The notes: generated by a model not told the origin, from the sequence alone. A stretch of 64,000 nt of DNA from Pseudomonas nitroreducens (GCF_014204515.1 NZ_JACHLI010000007.1:186001-250000); one strand, 5' to 3'; numbered from the stretch's first letter, positions 51,802 to 61,130 are shown. A program made the numbers and translations.

Positions 51802-52806
51802 ATGTTCTCTAGAGCCCTGCTGTCCGTTGCCCTCGCTTCCTGTTCGCTTTCCGCCCTCGCCGACACCGTCTGGCTGAAGAACGGCGACCGCCTCACCGGC
51901 ACCGTCAAGCTCTACGACGGTGGCAAGTTGCTGCTGGCGACCGACTACGGCGGCGAGATCACCCTGAAATGGGACAAGATCAAGACCCTGGAGACCGACC
52001 AGAACCTGCTGGTGAAGTACGACGACGAGCAGGGCGAGCATTCCAAGGGCCTCAAGGCCTCGCCGGACGAGGGCAAGGTCACGCTGGTCAACGGCCAGCC
52101 GCGCGAGGTGGAACTGGCGAAGATCGAGCAGATGATGCCGCCCAAGCCGATCCTCGAGGACTGGGTGTGGACCGGCAACGTCGACTTCTCCCTGGACCAC
52201 AAGCAGGCGGAAAACGATGTCGAGGACTACGACATCGACTTCAAGACCAACGCCCGCCACGGCCGCTGGCGCCATAACCTGCAGGGCGAGTACAACCGCG
52301 AGAAGAAGGACAACCAGGTCAGCACCGACAACTACTCGGCGCAATACGCCCTGGACCGCTTCCTCGACGAACACTGGTTCTGGCAGGGCCAGGCGCAGTA
52401 CAAGCGCGACTGGATCGAGGACCTGCAGAAGAAACGCACCATCGGTACCGGTCCGGGCTACCAGTTCTGGGACAACGAGCTGGGCGCGTTCTCCCTGGCG
52501 ACCCTGGTCAACCGCAACGACTACGAGTTCGTCGACGACGAGAAGACCCATTTCTACAGCACCAGCCTGAAATGGGACTACAACCGCTACCTGCTGGCCA
52601 AGCAGTTCGAGCTGTTCACCAACGGCGAAGTCAGCAAGCCGCTGGCCTCCAACGTCGACTACGAGCTGGAGAGCGAGGCGGGCATCCGCTACAAGCTGAC
52701 CTCCTGGGCGTCCCTGAGCCTGAAGGCTGAGTGGGACAAGCTCAGCGGCAACGACGGCGACGTCAACGAGCGCCGCTACACCGTTGGCCTGGGCGTGGGC
52801 TGGTAG
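51802..52806 (+). CDS. DUF481 (YdiY-like) outer membrane protein
   Basis: A 334-residue secreted protein with signal peptide MFSRALLSVALASCSLSALA (about 1-20). The first part (about 22-110) looks like a small beta domain (DTVWLKNGDRLTGTVKLYDG). The remainder (about 115-334) is a string of amphipathic beta strands with alternating aromatic residues (VDFSLDHKQAEN, WRHNLQGEYNREKKDNQ, YQFWDNELGAFSLATLVNR) and ends in VGW, with the terminal aromatic typical of outer-membrane barrels. DUF481 proteins are predicted barrels; function is unknown. It stands alone, divergent from the ATL gene, and is followed by a REP pair and a terminator. Confidence 0.88.
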   Translation: MFSRALLSVALASCSLSALADTVWLKNGDRLTGTVKLYDGGKLLLATDYGGEITLKWDKIKTLETDQNLLVKYDDEQGEHSKGLKASPDEGKVTLVNGQPREVELAKIEQMMPPKPILEDWVWTGNVDFSLDHKQAENDVEDYDIDFKTNARHGRWRHNLQGEYNREKKDNQVSTDNYSAQYALDRFLDEHWFWQGQAQYKRDWIEDLQKKRTIGTGPGYQFWDNELGAFSLATLVNRNDYEFVDDEKTHFYSTSLKWDYNRYLLAKQFELFTNGEVSKPLASNVDYELESEAGIRYKLTSWASLSLKAEWDKLSGNDGDVNERRYTVGLGVGW

Positions 52807-52836
52807 GTCAACTTCATGTAAGAGGGAGTCTGTTTA

Positions 52837-52908
52837 TGTAGGAGCGAGCTTGCTCGCGAACCGCTCGGCACTGGGGTGGAATTGTTCGCAAGCAAGCTCG
52901 CTCTTACG
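52837..52908. repeat. REP pair, class GTAGGAGCGAGC
   Basis: Left arm TGTAGGAGCGAGCTTGCTCG plus CGAAC (52837-52861) and right arm GTTCGCAAGCAAGCTCGCTC plus TTACG (52884-52908) are near-perfect inverted copies separated by 22 bases. It lies between the convergent DUF481 and SDR genes. Confidence 0.88.
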
Positions 52909-52917
52909 AAGAGCATA

Positions 52918-52946
52918 AAAAAGCCCCGCACATGGCGGGGCTTTTT
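52918..52946. terminator. Bidirectional terminator next to the REP pair
   Basis: AAAAAGCCCCGC (52918-52929) pairs with GCGGGGCTTTTT (52935-52946). It serves the convergent DUF481 gene and SDR gene. Confidence 0.9.
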
Positions 52947-52960
52947 CATGGCCGGACGGA

Positions 52961-53719
52961 TTACAGGCGCAGGCCGCCGTCCAGCTCCAGCACGCGGCCG
53001 GTGTAGTAGTCGTTCTCGAGGATGTAGGCCACCGAGTGGGCGATCTCCAGCGGCTTGCCCAGGCGCTTGAGCGGGATGCCAGCGGTCATCTTCTCCAGGG
53101 CTTCGGGCTTCATGCTGGCGACCATGTCGGTCTCGATGAAGCCGGGCGCCACGCCCGCCACGCGGATGCCGTAGCGCGCCAGTTCCTTCGCCCAGACCAC
53201 GGTGTCGGCGGCAACGCCGGCCTTGGCCGCGGAATAGTTGGCCTGGCCCATGTTGCCGGCGCGGGAGATGGAGGAAATATTGACGATCGCGCCTTCGTTC
53301 TTCAGCTCGATCATCTTCGCCGCCACTTCGCGGGTGCAGAGGAACACGCCGGTCAGGTTGACGTCGATCACCGCCTGCCACTGCGCCAGGCTCATCTTGC
53401 TCAGCTCGCCGTCCTTGACCTTGATGGTCAGGCCGTCGCGCAGGATGCCGGCGTTGTTGACCAGGCCGTTGATGGCGCCGAAGTCGCTGGCGACCTGGGC
53501 CACCATGTGGGTAACCTGTTCTTCATTGGCGACGTTGCAGATATAGGCACGGGCGTCACCGCCGGCGGCCTTGCAGGCCGTCACGGCTTCGTCCAGCTTC
53601 TCGGCGTTGAGGTCCACCAGCGCGACGCGCGCGCCCTTGCCGGAGAGGTACTCGCCCATGGCGCGGCCCAGGCCCTGGCAGCCACCGGTGATGATGATGA
53701 CCTTGTCTTTCAATTGCAT
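52961..53719 (-). CDS. Short-chain dehydrogenase/reductase (FabG-like)
   Basis: A 252-residue NAD(P)-dependent oxidoreductase of the classical SDR family. The cofactor motif TGxxxGxG is TGGCQGLG (about 11-18), NNAG appears in LVNNAGIL (about 91), and the catalytic Ser-Tyr-Lys are in NISSISRAGNMGQANYSAAKAG (Tyr about 161, Lys about 165). Closest in type to 3-oxoacyl-ACP reductases, but the true substrate is unknown. Start at 53719 (MQLKDKVIIITGG), with GGGGTT upstream. Divergent from the HugZ-like gene. Confidence 0.88.
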   Translation of the reverse strand: MQLKDKVIIITGGCQGLGRAMGEYLSGKGARVALVDLNAEKLDEAVTACKAAGGDARAYICNVANEEQVTHMVAQVASDFGAINGLVNNAGILRDGLTIKVKDGELSKMSLAQWQAVIDVNLTGVFLCTREVAAKMIELKNEGAIVNISSISRAGNMGQANYSAAKAGVAADTVVWAKELARYGIRVAGVAPGFIETDMVASMKPEALEKMTAGIPLKRLGKPLEIAHSVAYILENDYYTGRVLELDGGLRL

Positions 53720-53826
53720 CGGAACAACCCCACGAACAGTTTCTGGTGAAAGGCCCCGCCGGCAGCTGTGCACAGAGTCAGTCCTGCCCGTCCGTTTACG
53801 ACGGATTCTTTGCGAGGAGTCATAAG

Positions 53827-54564
53827 TTGAGCGTGAAAGCTGCCAAGCATGCCCGAGAACTGCTGCTCAAGGAATACCGCGGCGTCCTCTCCACCCACTC
53901 GAAGAAGTGGCCCGGCTTCCCCTTCGGCTCCGTGGTGCCGTACTGCCTGGACGAGTCTGGCCACCCGCTGATCCTGATCAGCCGGATCGCCCAGCACACC
54001 CATAACCTGCAGCAGGACGGCAAATGCTCCCTGCTGATCGGCGAGCGCGGCGTCGACGACATCCAGGCCGCCGGCCGCCTGACCCTGCTGGCCGAGGCGC
54101 GGCTGATCGACGACGTCGACGCCATCGCCGGCGCCGCCGAGCGTTACTACCGCTACTTCCCCGGCTCGCAGGACTACCACATCGTCCACGACTTCGATTT
54201 CTGGGTGCTGCAACCGGTGCAGTGGCGCTTCATCGGCGGCTTCGGCGATATCCACTGGCTGGGCGCCGACAGCGTGCCCCTGGCCAACCCCTTCGTCGGC
54301 GAGGCGGAGAAAAGCATGGTCGAGCACATGAACAGCGACCACGCCAACGCCATCGAGCACTACGTCGCCCTGGCCGGACTGCCCGCCGGCAAGGAGCCGC
54401 AACTGGCGGGAATTGATACCGAAGGTTTCCACCTGCGCATCGGCCAGGGCCTGCACTGGCTGCCGTTCCCCGCGCCCTGCGGCAACGCTGGCGCGGTGCG
54501 CCAGGCGCTGGTGCAACTGGCCAGGGCGGACGTCTGGCCGGGCAATGAAGTGATCCAGGCCTGA
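53827..54564 (+). CDS. HugZ-like heme/flavin-binding fold protein
   Basis: A 245-residue protein with an N-terminal pyridoxamine-phosphate-oxidase-like split barrel (about 1-150: STHSKKWPGFPFGSVVPYCLDESGHPLILISRIAQHT in parts) and a C-terminal DUF2470 domain (about 160-240: EKSMVEHMNSDHANAIEHYV). This is the arrangement of HugZ heme-utilisation oxygenases and related flavin proteins. Whether it degrades heme is unknown. The start is a TTG at 53827, with GAGGAG 7 bases upstream; no ATG fits. Downstream is fxsA. Confidence 0.85.
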   Translation: MSVKAAKHARELLLKEYRGVLSTHSKKWPGFPFGSVVPYCLDESGHPLILISRIAQHTHNLQQDGKCSLLIGERGVDDIQAAGRLTLLAEARLIDDVDAIAGAAERYYRYFPGSQDYHIVHDFDFWVLQPVQWRFIGGFGDIHWLGADSVPLANPFVGEAEKSMVEHMNSDHANAIEHYVALAGLPAGKEPQLAGIDTEGFHLRIGQGLHWLPFPAPCGNAGAVRQALVQLARADVWPGNEVIQA

Positions 54565-54649
54565 ACGTCCCTGTGCCATCCCTTGAAATCGCAACGGGGC
54601 GTCGCCACCTAGCTTTCTACCCGGGCAATGACCCGCCAAGGATTCATCG

Positions 54650-55117
54650 ATGCGAGTTCCCCTGTTTCTGATTCTTCTGTTCCCGCTGATCGAGCTGGCC
54701 GTGATGATCAAGGTCGGCAGCGTCATCGGCGTGGGCTGGACCCTCCTGCTGATCATCGCCGGCGCCTTCATTGGCGCCGCGGTGCTGCGCGTGGCCGGTG
54801 TCGCCACCGCACTGCGGGCCCGCGAGCGGCTCAACCGCGGCGAACTGCCCGAGCAGGAAATGCTCGAAGGCCTGGTCATCGCCCTGGGCGGCGGGCTGCT
54901 GATGCTGCCGGGTTTCATCAGCGACGTGTTCGGCCTGCTCTGCCTGATTCCGTTCACCCGCCGACTGATGCTCGGCCGCGTGCGCCAGCGCATGCAGGAG
55001 CAGGCCGAGCGTCGTCGCGCCTTCGCCGACGATCCGAGCGCCCAGCACCGCAGTGGGCCCAGCGTAATCGAAGGCGAATACCAGCGCCGCGAGGAAGACC
55101 GCGACCGCCTGCGTTGA
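54650..55117 (+). CDS. fxsA: FxsA family membrane protein
   Basis: A 155-residue inner-membrane protein named for suppression of F-plasmid exclusion of phage T7 in E. coli. Three to four hydrophobic segments are present in residues 1-105 (FLILLFPLIELAVMIKVGSVI, TLLLIIAGAFIGAAVLRVAG, GGLLMLPGFISDVFGLLCLIP), all with the FxsA pattern, followed by a charged cytoplasmic tail with many Arg and Glu. It stands just before groES, which is also the arrangement near E. coli groES (fxsA is close by). Its cellular role is unclear. Confidence 0.9.
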   Translation: MRVPLFLILLFPLIELAVMIKVGSVIGVGWTLLLIIAGAFIGAAVLRVAGVATALRARERLNRGELPEQEMLEGLVIALGGGLLMLPGFISDVFGLLCLIPFTRRLMLGRVRQRMQEQAERRRAFADDPSAQHRSGPSVIEGEYQRREEDRDRLR

Positions 55118-55176
55118 AATCGGGCGGGCAGCGCTGCCCGCCGCCCCGCCGCGGGTAAAATTTTTTTCGTCACACC

Positions 55177-55204
55177 CTTGAAATGCCTTGTAGCGACCTT
55201 ATGT
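55177..55204 (+). promoter_or_regulatory. Heat-shock (sigma-32) promoter of groESL
   Basis: CTTGAAA (55177-55183), 13-base spacer and CCTTATGT (55197-55204) closely match the sigma-32 consensus CTTGAAA / CCCCATNT. It leaves a leader of about 140 bases before groES. The rest of the 236-base gap shows no gene. Confidence 0.8.
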
Positions 55205-55353
55205 ACCGGTCACCGCAAGGTCCCTGTCATACGCACAGGCTGCTCTTTACGCGTCTCGCCCGCCGGGACGCAAACCGGCACCGCCGGATTCAATAAAACC
55301 TGCCGGGCATCGATCTGGCCGTTGGAAAATCACAGTTTGGGAGAGTTACGACT

Positions 55354-55647
55354 ATGAAGCTTCGTCCTCTGCATGATCGCGTCGTCATCCGTCGCAGCGA
55401 GGAAGAGACCAAGACCGCAGGCGGCATCGTGCTGCCGGGTTCCGCCGCCGAGAAACCGAACCGCGGCGAAGTCGTCGCCGTCGGCGCCGGCCGCGTGCTG
55501 GACAACGGTGAAGTTCGCGCTCTGGCAGTGAAAGTGGGTGACAAGGTGGTCTTCGGCCCGTACTCGGGCAGCAACGCCATCAAGGTCGACGGTGAAGAGC
55601 TGCTGGTGATGGGCGAGTCCGAAATCCTCGCCGTCCTGGAAGACTGA
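55354..55647 (+). CDS. groES: Co-chaperonin GroES
   Basis: A 97-residue protein forming the seven-fold lid of the GroEL chamber. MKLRPLHDRVVIRRSEEETK (about 1-20), the mobile loop TKTAGGIVLPGSAAEKPNRGEV in the middle, and the C-terminal GEELLVMGESEILAVLE region are all canonical. Length is that of E. coli GroES. Strong GGGAGAG ribosome site. groEL follows 51 bases downstream with its own AGAGGAAAGAG ribosome site; the pair is driven by the heat-shock type promoter at 55177. Confidence 0.98.
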   Translation: MKLRPLHDRVVIRRSEEETKTAGGIVLPGSAAEKPNRGEVVAVGAGRVLDNGEVRALAVKVGDKVVFGPYSGSNAIKVDGEELLVMGESEILAVLED

Positions 55648-55698
55648 TCCAGTCCGTCCCTGCCAAACCCACTGAATTCGATTTAGAGGAAAGAGAAC

Positions 55699-57339
<1,641 letters not shown>

Positions 57340-57361
57340 GCCACCCGGCACCTGCTGTAAG

Positions 57362-57389
57362 AAAAAGCCCCGCCTAGGCGGGGCTTTTT
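57362..57389 (+). terminator. Terminator after groEL
   Basis: AAAAAGCCCCGCC (57362-57374) pairs with GGCGGGGCTTTTT (57377-57389). Confidence 0.92.
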
Positions 57390-57417
57390 CATGGGCGTCG
57401 GATATGCCAGACTGCGG

Positions 57418-57475
57418 CGCAGGAGATGGCATTCCTCCTTCAACCGCCCTCGTGGCTGATGATGCCTACGCATAG
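57418..57475 (+). promoter_or_regulatory. Fluoride riboswitch (crcB motif)
   Basis: The crcB-motif architecture is visible: AGGAG (57421-57425) pairs with CTCCT (57435-57439) as the pseudoknot; GGCAT (57428-57432) pairs with ATGCC (57462-57466) as P1; GCC/GGC (57446-57448 with 57454-57456) forms a short P2. The conserved GATGG, CAACCGCC, GGCTGATG and GCCTAC segments match the known aptamer as I recall it. It lies before crcB, the fluoride exporter gene. No clear promoter was found between it and the groEL terminator. Confidence 0.88.
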
Positions 57476-57507
57476 ACCTGGAAAGGCGCGTAGGCGCTCG
57501 CCTGCAG

Positions 57508-57536
57508 CCTGTCCAAAACACTTTTCCCAGGACAGG
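57508..57536 (+). promoter_or_regulatory. Hairpin that would hide the crcB ribosome site
   Basis: CCTGTCC (57508-57514) is complementary to GGACAGG (57530-57536), which contains the crcB ribosome binding site just before the ATG at 57540. A second complementary pair, GCCTACGC (57464-57471) with GCGTAGGC (57488-57495), overlaps the aptamer P1 strand. Together they look like the switching part. Inferred from base pairing alone. Confidence 0.6.
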
Positions 57537-57539
57537 ACC

Positions 57540-57923
57540 ATGTGGAAATCCATTCTCGCCGTCTCCCTCGGAGCCGCTCTCGGCGCACTGCTGCGCTGGA
57601 TGCTCGGGCTCAAGCTCAACACCCTCCTGCCCTCGATGCCCCCTGGCACGGTGGTCGCCAACCTGGTCGGCGGCTACATCATCGGCGCCGCCATCGCTTT
57701 CTTCGCCAATACGCCCGGCGTCGCGCCGGAGTGGCGGCTGCTGATCATCACCGGCTTCTGCGGCGGCCTCACGACCTTTTCCACCTTCTCGGCGGAGGTC
57801 GTCGTACTGCTGCAGCAAGGGCGCCTGGCCTGGGCGATGGGCACCATCGCCACGCACCTGGCCGGTTCCCTGCTGATGACCCTGGCCGGCCTCTGGTCGG
57901 TGCACTGGCTGATGGGCCGCTAG
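57540..57923 (+). CDS. crcB: Fluoride ion exporter CrcB (Fluc)
   Basis: A 127-residue membrane protein that works as a dual-topology dimer and lets fluoride out of the cell. Four membrane helices are seen. Family signatures are GAALGALLRWML (about 10-21), GTVVANLVGGYIIGAAIAFF (about 38-57, with the Asn that lines the pore) and the sodium-site motif GFCGGLTTFSTFS (about 74-86). The ATG at 57540 follows AGGACAGG. The upstream fluoride riboswitch predicts induction by fluoride. A DUF190 gene follows after about 40 bases. Confidence 0.95.
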   Translation: MWKSILAVSLGAALGALLRWMLGLKLNTLLPSMPPGTVVANLVGGYIIGAAIAFFANTPGVAPEWRLLIITGFCGGLTTFSTFSAEVVVLLQQGRLAWAMGTIATHLAGSLLMTLAGLWSVHWLMGR

Positions 57924-57963
57924 GCCCGCTGATCAAGGGGCCTGCGGGCCTCGGGAGGAAGCG

Positions 57964-58284
57964 ATGAACGGGTTCCAGTTGAAGTTCTTCACCCAGCAGG
58001 ACCGCAAGCACGCCGGACTGCCGCTGGCCCAGTGGCTGCTGGAGGAGGCGCGCCGGCAAGGCGTGCGCGGCGCCACCCTGATGACCGCCAGCGAAGGATT
58101 CGGCAAGACCGGGCGCATCCACTACGCACACTTCTTCGAACTGGCTGACCAGCCCCAGGAAGTCACCATGGCGGTGAGCGAGGCCGAGTGCGAGCGTATC
58201 TTCGAGGCCATCCGCGTGGCGGGCGTGAAGCTGTTCTATGTGAAGACACCGATCGAATTCGGCGTTACCGGTGAGGACGACTGA
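57964..58284 (+). CDS. DUF190 family protein (PII-like)
   Basis: A 106-residue soluble protein of the DUF190 family, small proteins with a ferredoxin-like fold resembling PII signalling proteins. Visible family features are LPLAQWLLEEARRQGVRGAT (about 19-38), GFGKTGRIHYAHFFELADQP (about 45-64) and the closing VAGVKLFYVKTPIEF. It lies 40 bases behind crcB on the same strand, with GGGAGGAA before the ATG, so it is probably under the same fluoride riboswitch. DUF190 genes are often found next to crcB (from memory). Its function is not known; a regulatory partner of CrcB is only a guess. Confidence 0.85.
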   Translation: MNGFQLKFFTQQDRKHAGLPLAQWLLEEARRQGVRGATLMTASEGFGKTGRIHYAHFFELADQPQEVTMAVSEAECERIFEAIRVAGVKLFYVKTPIEFGVTGEDD

Positions 58285-58369
58285 GGCGCGCTTCCCGTTT
58301 TCGGCGCACGCTGGAGCGTGCCGTCGAGCAAAAGGCGGGCGATGGAATGTGAAAATTCCGTCAAAGGCG

Positions 58370-58402
58370 TTTAAGTTCCATTTAAGCTGGTTACGCTAGG
58401 AT
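58370..58402 (+). promoter_or_regulatory. TTTAAG direct repeat and -10 before colR
   Basis: TTTAAG (58370-58375), 5 bases, TTTAAG (58381-58386), then 10 bases and TAGGAT (58397-58402) as a -10. An 11-base period placed in the -35 position is typical for activators of the OmpR/PhoB class, such as PhoP or PmrA. Autoregulation by ColR is possible but not shown. Confidence 0.55.
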
Positions 58403-58425
58403 GCATCTGCTTAAAAGGAGAGCAC

Positions 58426-59109
58426 ATGCGCATTCTGCTGGTTGAAGACAATCGGGACATCCTGGCCAACATGGCCGACTACCTGGGCCTCAAGGGCTAC
58501 ACGGTGGATTGCGCCCAGGATGGCCTGTCCGGATTGCACCTGGCGGCCACTGCCCACTACGACCTGATCGTGCTGGACGTGATGCTGCCGGGCCTGGACG
58601 GCTTCACCCTGTGCCGGCGCCTGCGCGAGGACGCGCGGCGCGACACCCCGGTGATCATGCTGACCGCCCGCGACCAGCTCGACGATCGCCTGCAGGGCTT
58701 CCGCTCCGGCGCCGACGACTACCTGCTCAAGCCTTTCGCCCTCTCCGAACTGGCCGCCCGCATCGAGGCGGTACTGCGCCGCAGTCAGGGCGGCGGTCGC
58801 CGCGAACTGCAGGTCGCCGACCTGAGCTACAACCTCGATACCCTGGAGGTGAGCCGCGCCGGCAAGCCGCTCAAGCTCAACCCCATCGGTCTCAAGCTGC
58901 TGGCGGTGCTGATGCAGAAGAGCCCGCACGTGGTACGCCGCGATGTGCTGGAAGAGGCCGTCTGGGGCGACGACTGCCCGGACAGCGACAGCCTGCGCAG
59001 CCACGTCCACCAGCTGCGCCAGGTGATCGACAAGCCGTTCGGCTCCTCGCTGCTGCACACGGTCCACGGCGTCGGCTACAAGCTGGCGGAAGAAACGCAT
59101 GGAGTATAA
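58426..59109 (+). CDS. colR: OmpR-family response regulator ColR
   Basis: A 227-residue regulator with a receiver domain (about 1-118; VEDNRD, phospho-acceptor Asp51 in VLDVMLPGLDGF, Thr and Lys in MLTARDQ and LLKPFALSEL) and a winged-helix DNA-binding domain (about 127-220; DSLRSHVHQLRQVIDKPF). Pairing with the adjacent kinase and the downstream methyltransferase-inaA genes identifies it as ColR by synteny with P. aeruginosa PA4381. ColRS adjusts membrane and LPS genes in response to excess zinc and other metals. It overlaps colS by 11 bases. Confidence 0.9.
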   Translation: MRILLVEDNRDILANMADYLGLKGYTVDCAQDGLSGLHLAATAHYDLIVLDVMLPGLDGFTLCRRLREDARRDTPVIMLTARDQLDDRLQGFRSGADDYLLKPFALSELAARIEAVLRRSQGGGRRELQVADLSYNLDTLEVSRAGKPLKLNPIGLKLLAVLMQKSPHVVRRDVLEEAVWGDDCPDSDSLRSHVHQLRQVIDKPFGSSLLHTVHGVGYKLAEETHGV

Positions 59110-60373
59110 GCAGAGCCTATCCCGACGGATTGTCTTTGCCTTCGTACTCATGACCGCCGCTGTCGGCGGCCTGTTCTCGGTCGGCATCGTCGGCGTCGTG
59201 CATATCGTCGAAGAGCGCCTGATTTCCCGTGACCTGGGCGGCGAGCTGGACCGCATCATCAATGAGGACCTGGGCAACGGCCAGGCACCCAAGCTCGATC
59301 CGGGGATGCGTTTCTTCATCAGCGACGGCGCCGGTGTCTACGCCATGCCGCCGGCGCTGCGCCGCCTGGACGACGGTTTCCACGAGGTGTTCGACGGCGA
59401 GCTGTCGTTCCACGCGCTGGTGCGCGATATCGATGGCCGCCGTGTGGTGCTGCTGCAGGACCAGAGTGATTTCGAGGCGCGCGAGCAGATTCTCTACGCC
59501 GCGGTGGTCACCGGCTACGTGCTCAGTCTCACCCTGGCCGGGCTGCTCGGCTGGCTGCTGTCGCGCAAGGTCATGGAGCCGGTATCGCGCCTGGCGCGTC
59601 AGGTCCGCCATCGCGACCAGTTGCTGGAGCTGGCACCGCCGATGGCGCCGGACTATGCCAACGACGAAGTAGGCGAGCTGGCTGCGGCCTTCGACTACGC
59701 CATGGGGCGCCTGCAGGACGTGCTGACCCGCGAGAAGCTCTTCACCAGCGACGTCAGCCACGAGCTGCGCACGCCGCTGATGGTGATCGCCACCAGTTGC
59801 GAATTGCTCGCCGAAGAACCGGGCCTGAGCCCGCGGGCCCGTGCGCAACTGGGGCGGATGACCAGCGCGGCGGAGGAGATGCGCGATCTGGTGCAGACCT
59901 TCCTGCTGCTGGCCCGCGCCCAGCGCAAGGACATGGGCATCGTCACCCAGGCAGGGTTGCGGCAGATCGGTGATGAACTGGTCGGCCAGTGGCGCAGCAC
60001 CATCGAGGCGAAAGGGCTGAAACTGGAGTATTTCCCCGAGCAGGCCATGCCGGGACAGTTCAACGCGTCCTTCCTGCGCTCGGTCATGAGCAATTTATTG
60101 CGCAATGCCATGCATTACACCGAATCCGGCAGTATCCGCTTACAACTTTCCGGCAACGGTTTCTGGGTCGAAGACACCGGCGCCGGCATCCCGGAAGCGC
60201 AGCGAGAACGGGTCTTCCAACCCTTCGTGCGGGGCGAAAACCCGCGTGGTGAGGGGCTTGGCCTGGGCTTGTCGCTGGTCAAGCGGATCTGCGCCTCCGA
60301 AGGCTGGGACGTCACCCTGCGCCCGGTGGAACCCCACGGCTGCCGCTTCGAAGTTCGCCTAGCCGTTCTTTGA
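59099..60373 (+). CDS. colS: Sensor histidine kinase ColS
   Basis: A 424-residue membrane kinase. TM1 is about residues 11-34 and TM2 about 135-157, with a periplasmic loop between. The loop keeps His35, Glu38, Glu96, His105 and the ExxE pair Glu126/Glu129; these coincide with residues I recall as important for metal sensing in P. putida ColS. HAMP follows, then the phospho-acceptor His in SDVSHELRTPL (about 220-230) and ATP-binding boxes LLRNAMHYT, VEDTGAGIP and GEGLGLGLSLV. It starts 11 bases inside colR. Confidence 0.9.
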   Translation: MEYKQSLSRRIVFAFVLMTAAVGGLFSVGIVGVVHIVEERLISRDLGGELDRIINEDLGNGQAPKLDPGMRFFISDGAGVYAMPPALRRLDDGFHEVFDGELSFHALVRDIDGRRVVLLQDQSDFEAREQILYAAVVTGYVLSLTLAGLLGWLLSRKVMEPVSRLARQVRHRDQLLELAPPMAPDYANDEVGELAAAFDYAMGRLQDVLTREKLFTSDVSHELRTPLMVIATSCELLAEEPGLSPRARAQLGRMTSAAEEMRDLVQTFLLLARAQRKDMGIVTQAGLRQIGDELVGQWRSTIEAKGLKLEYFPEQAMPGQFNASFLRSVMSNLLRNAMHYTESGSIRLQLSGNGFWVEDTGAGIPEAQRERVFQPFVRGENPRGEGLGLGLSLVKRICASEGWDVTLRPVEPHGCRFEVRLAVL

Positions 60374-60455
60374 CGAAAACTTCACAAGTGCACGACCCGG
60401 CTATGACAGGCTGGCTCGTATCGTTCGCCCTGAAATTGGGAAAGGTAAAAATCCG

Positions 60456-61127
60456 ATGAGTGACAAATCCGTCGACCTGGAGTTCTCCCACAAGTACGAC
60501 CGCCAGCATGCAGAGCGTTACCTGCGCAAACATCAGGCCGGTCTGTCGCGGAAACTTTCCCACTGGCGAGATGTCCAGATAGCCCGCCAGGCGCTCAAGC
60601 TCGCCGGCCAGCCCAACCTGGTGCTCGACCTTCCCAGCGGGGCCGGACGCTTCTGGCCGATGCTGGCCGAAAAGGAGAACCGGGTGATCATCGGCGCGGA
60701 CAATTCCGCGGACATGATCGCCGTGGCCTGTGCCGGTCAACCGAACGAGGTTGTAAAACGCGTCCGACCTTTGCAGACTTCGGCCTTTGCCGTTGATCTT
60801 CCGGACAACGCTGTCGACAGCATCTTCTCGATGCGCCTGATGCACCACATCGGCGAATCCGATGACCGCCTGACGATGTTGCGCGAGTTTCACCGCGTGA
60901 CCCGCGATTCGGTGATCCTGTCGATGTGGGTCGATGGCAACTTCAAATCCTGGAAACGTGCTCGCGCCGAGTCGAATCGCAAGAAACACGCCTACCAGAA
61001 CCGCTTCGTGATTCCCGCCAAGACCATCGAGGCGGAGTTCCGCCAGGCTGGTTTCAAGGTCCAGGATCACATTGATTTCGTCCCGCTCATCCATATGTGG
61101 CGGGTCTACATTCTGCGTAAGGAGTGA
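60456..61127 (+). CDS. Class I SAM-dependent methyltransferase (WarA-like)
   Basis: A 223-residue Rossmann-type methyltransferase. Motif I is LVLDLPSGAGRFWPML (about 49-64), followed by IIGADNSADMIAVA (motif II), and DNAVDSIFSMRLMHHIGE (motif IV). The C-terminal sequence AKTIEAEFRQAGFKVQDHIDFVPL is typical of small-molecule methyltransferases. In P. aeruginosa the gene at this place was, from memory, named warA and linked to LPS O-antigen chain length. It begins about 80 bases after colS and is followed 3 bases later by the inaA-type gene, so it may belong to the ColRS operon. Confidence 0.85.
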   Translation: MSDKSVDLEFSHKYDRQHAERYLRKHQAGLSRKLSHWRDVQIARQALKLAGQPNLVLDLPSGAGRFWPMLAEKENRVIIGADNSADMIAVACAGQPNEVVKRVRPLQTSAFAVDLPDNAVDSIFSMRLMHHIGESDDRLTMLREFHRVTRDSVILSMWVDGNFKSWKRARAESNRKKHAYQNRFVIPAKTIEAEFRQAGFKVQDHIDFVPLIHMWRVYILRKE

Positions 61128-61130
61128 TGG

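Noticed and set aside
57390..57417. Promoter for the riboswitch-crcB unit
   Set aside because: GATATG/TATGCC could be a -10 but no -35 at an acceptable distance was found, so no promoter is claimed.
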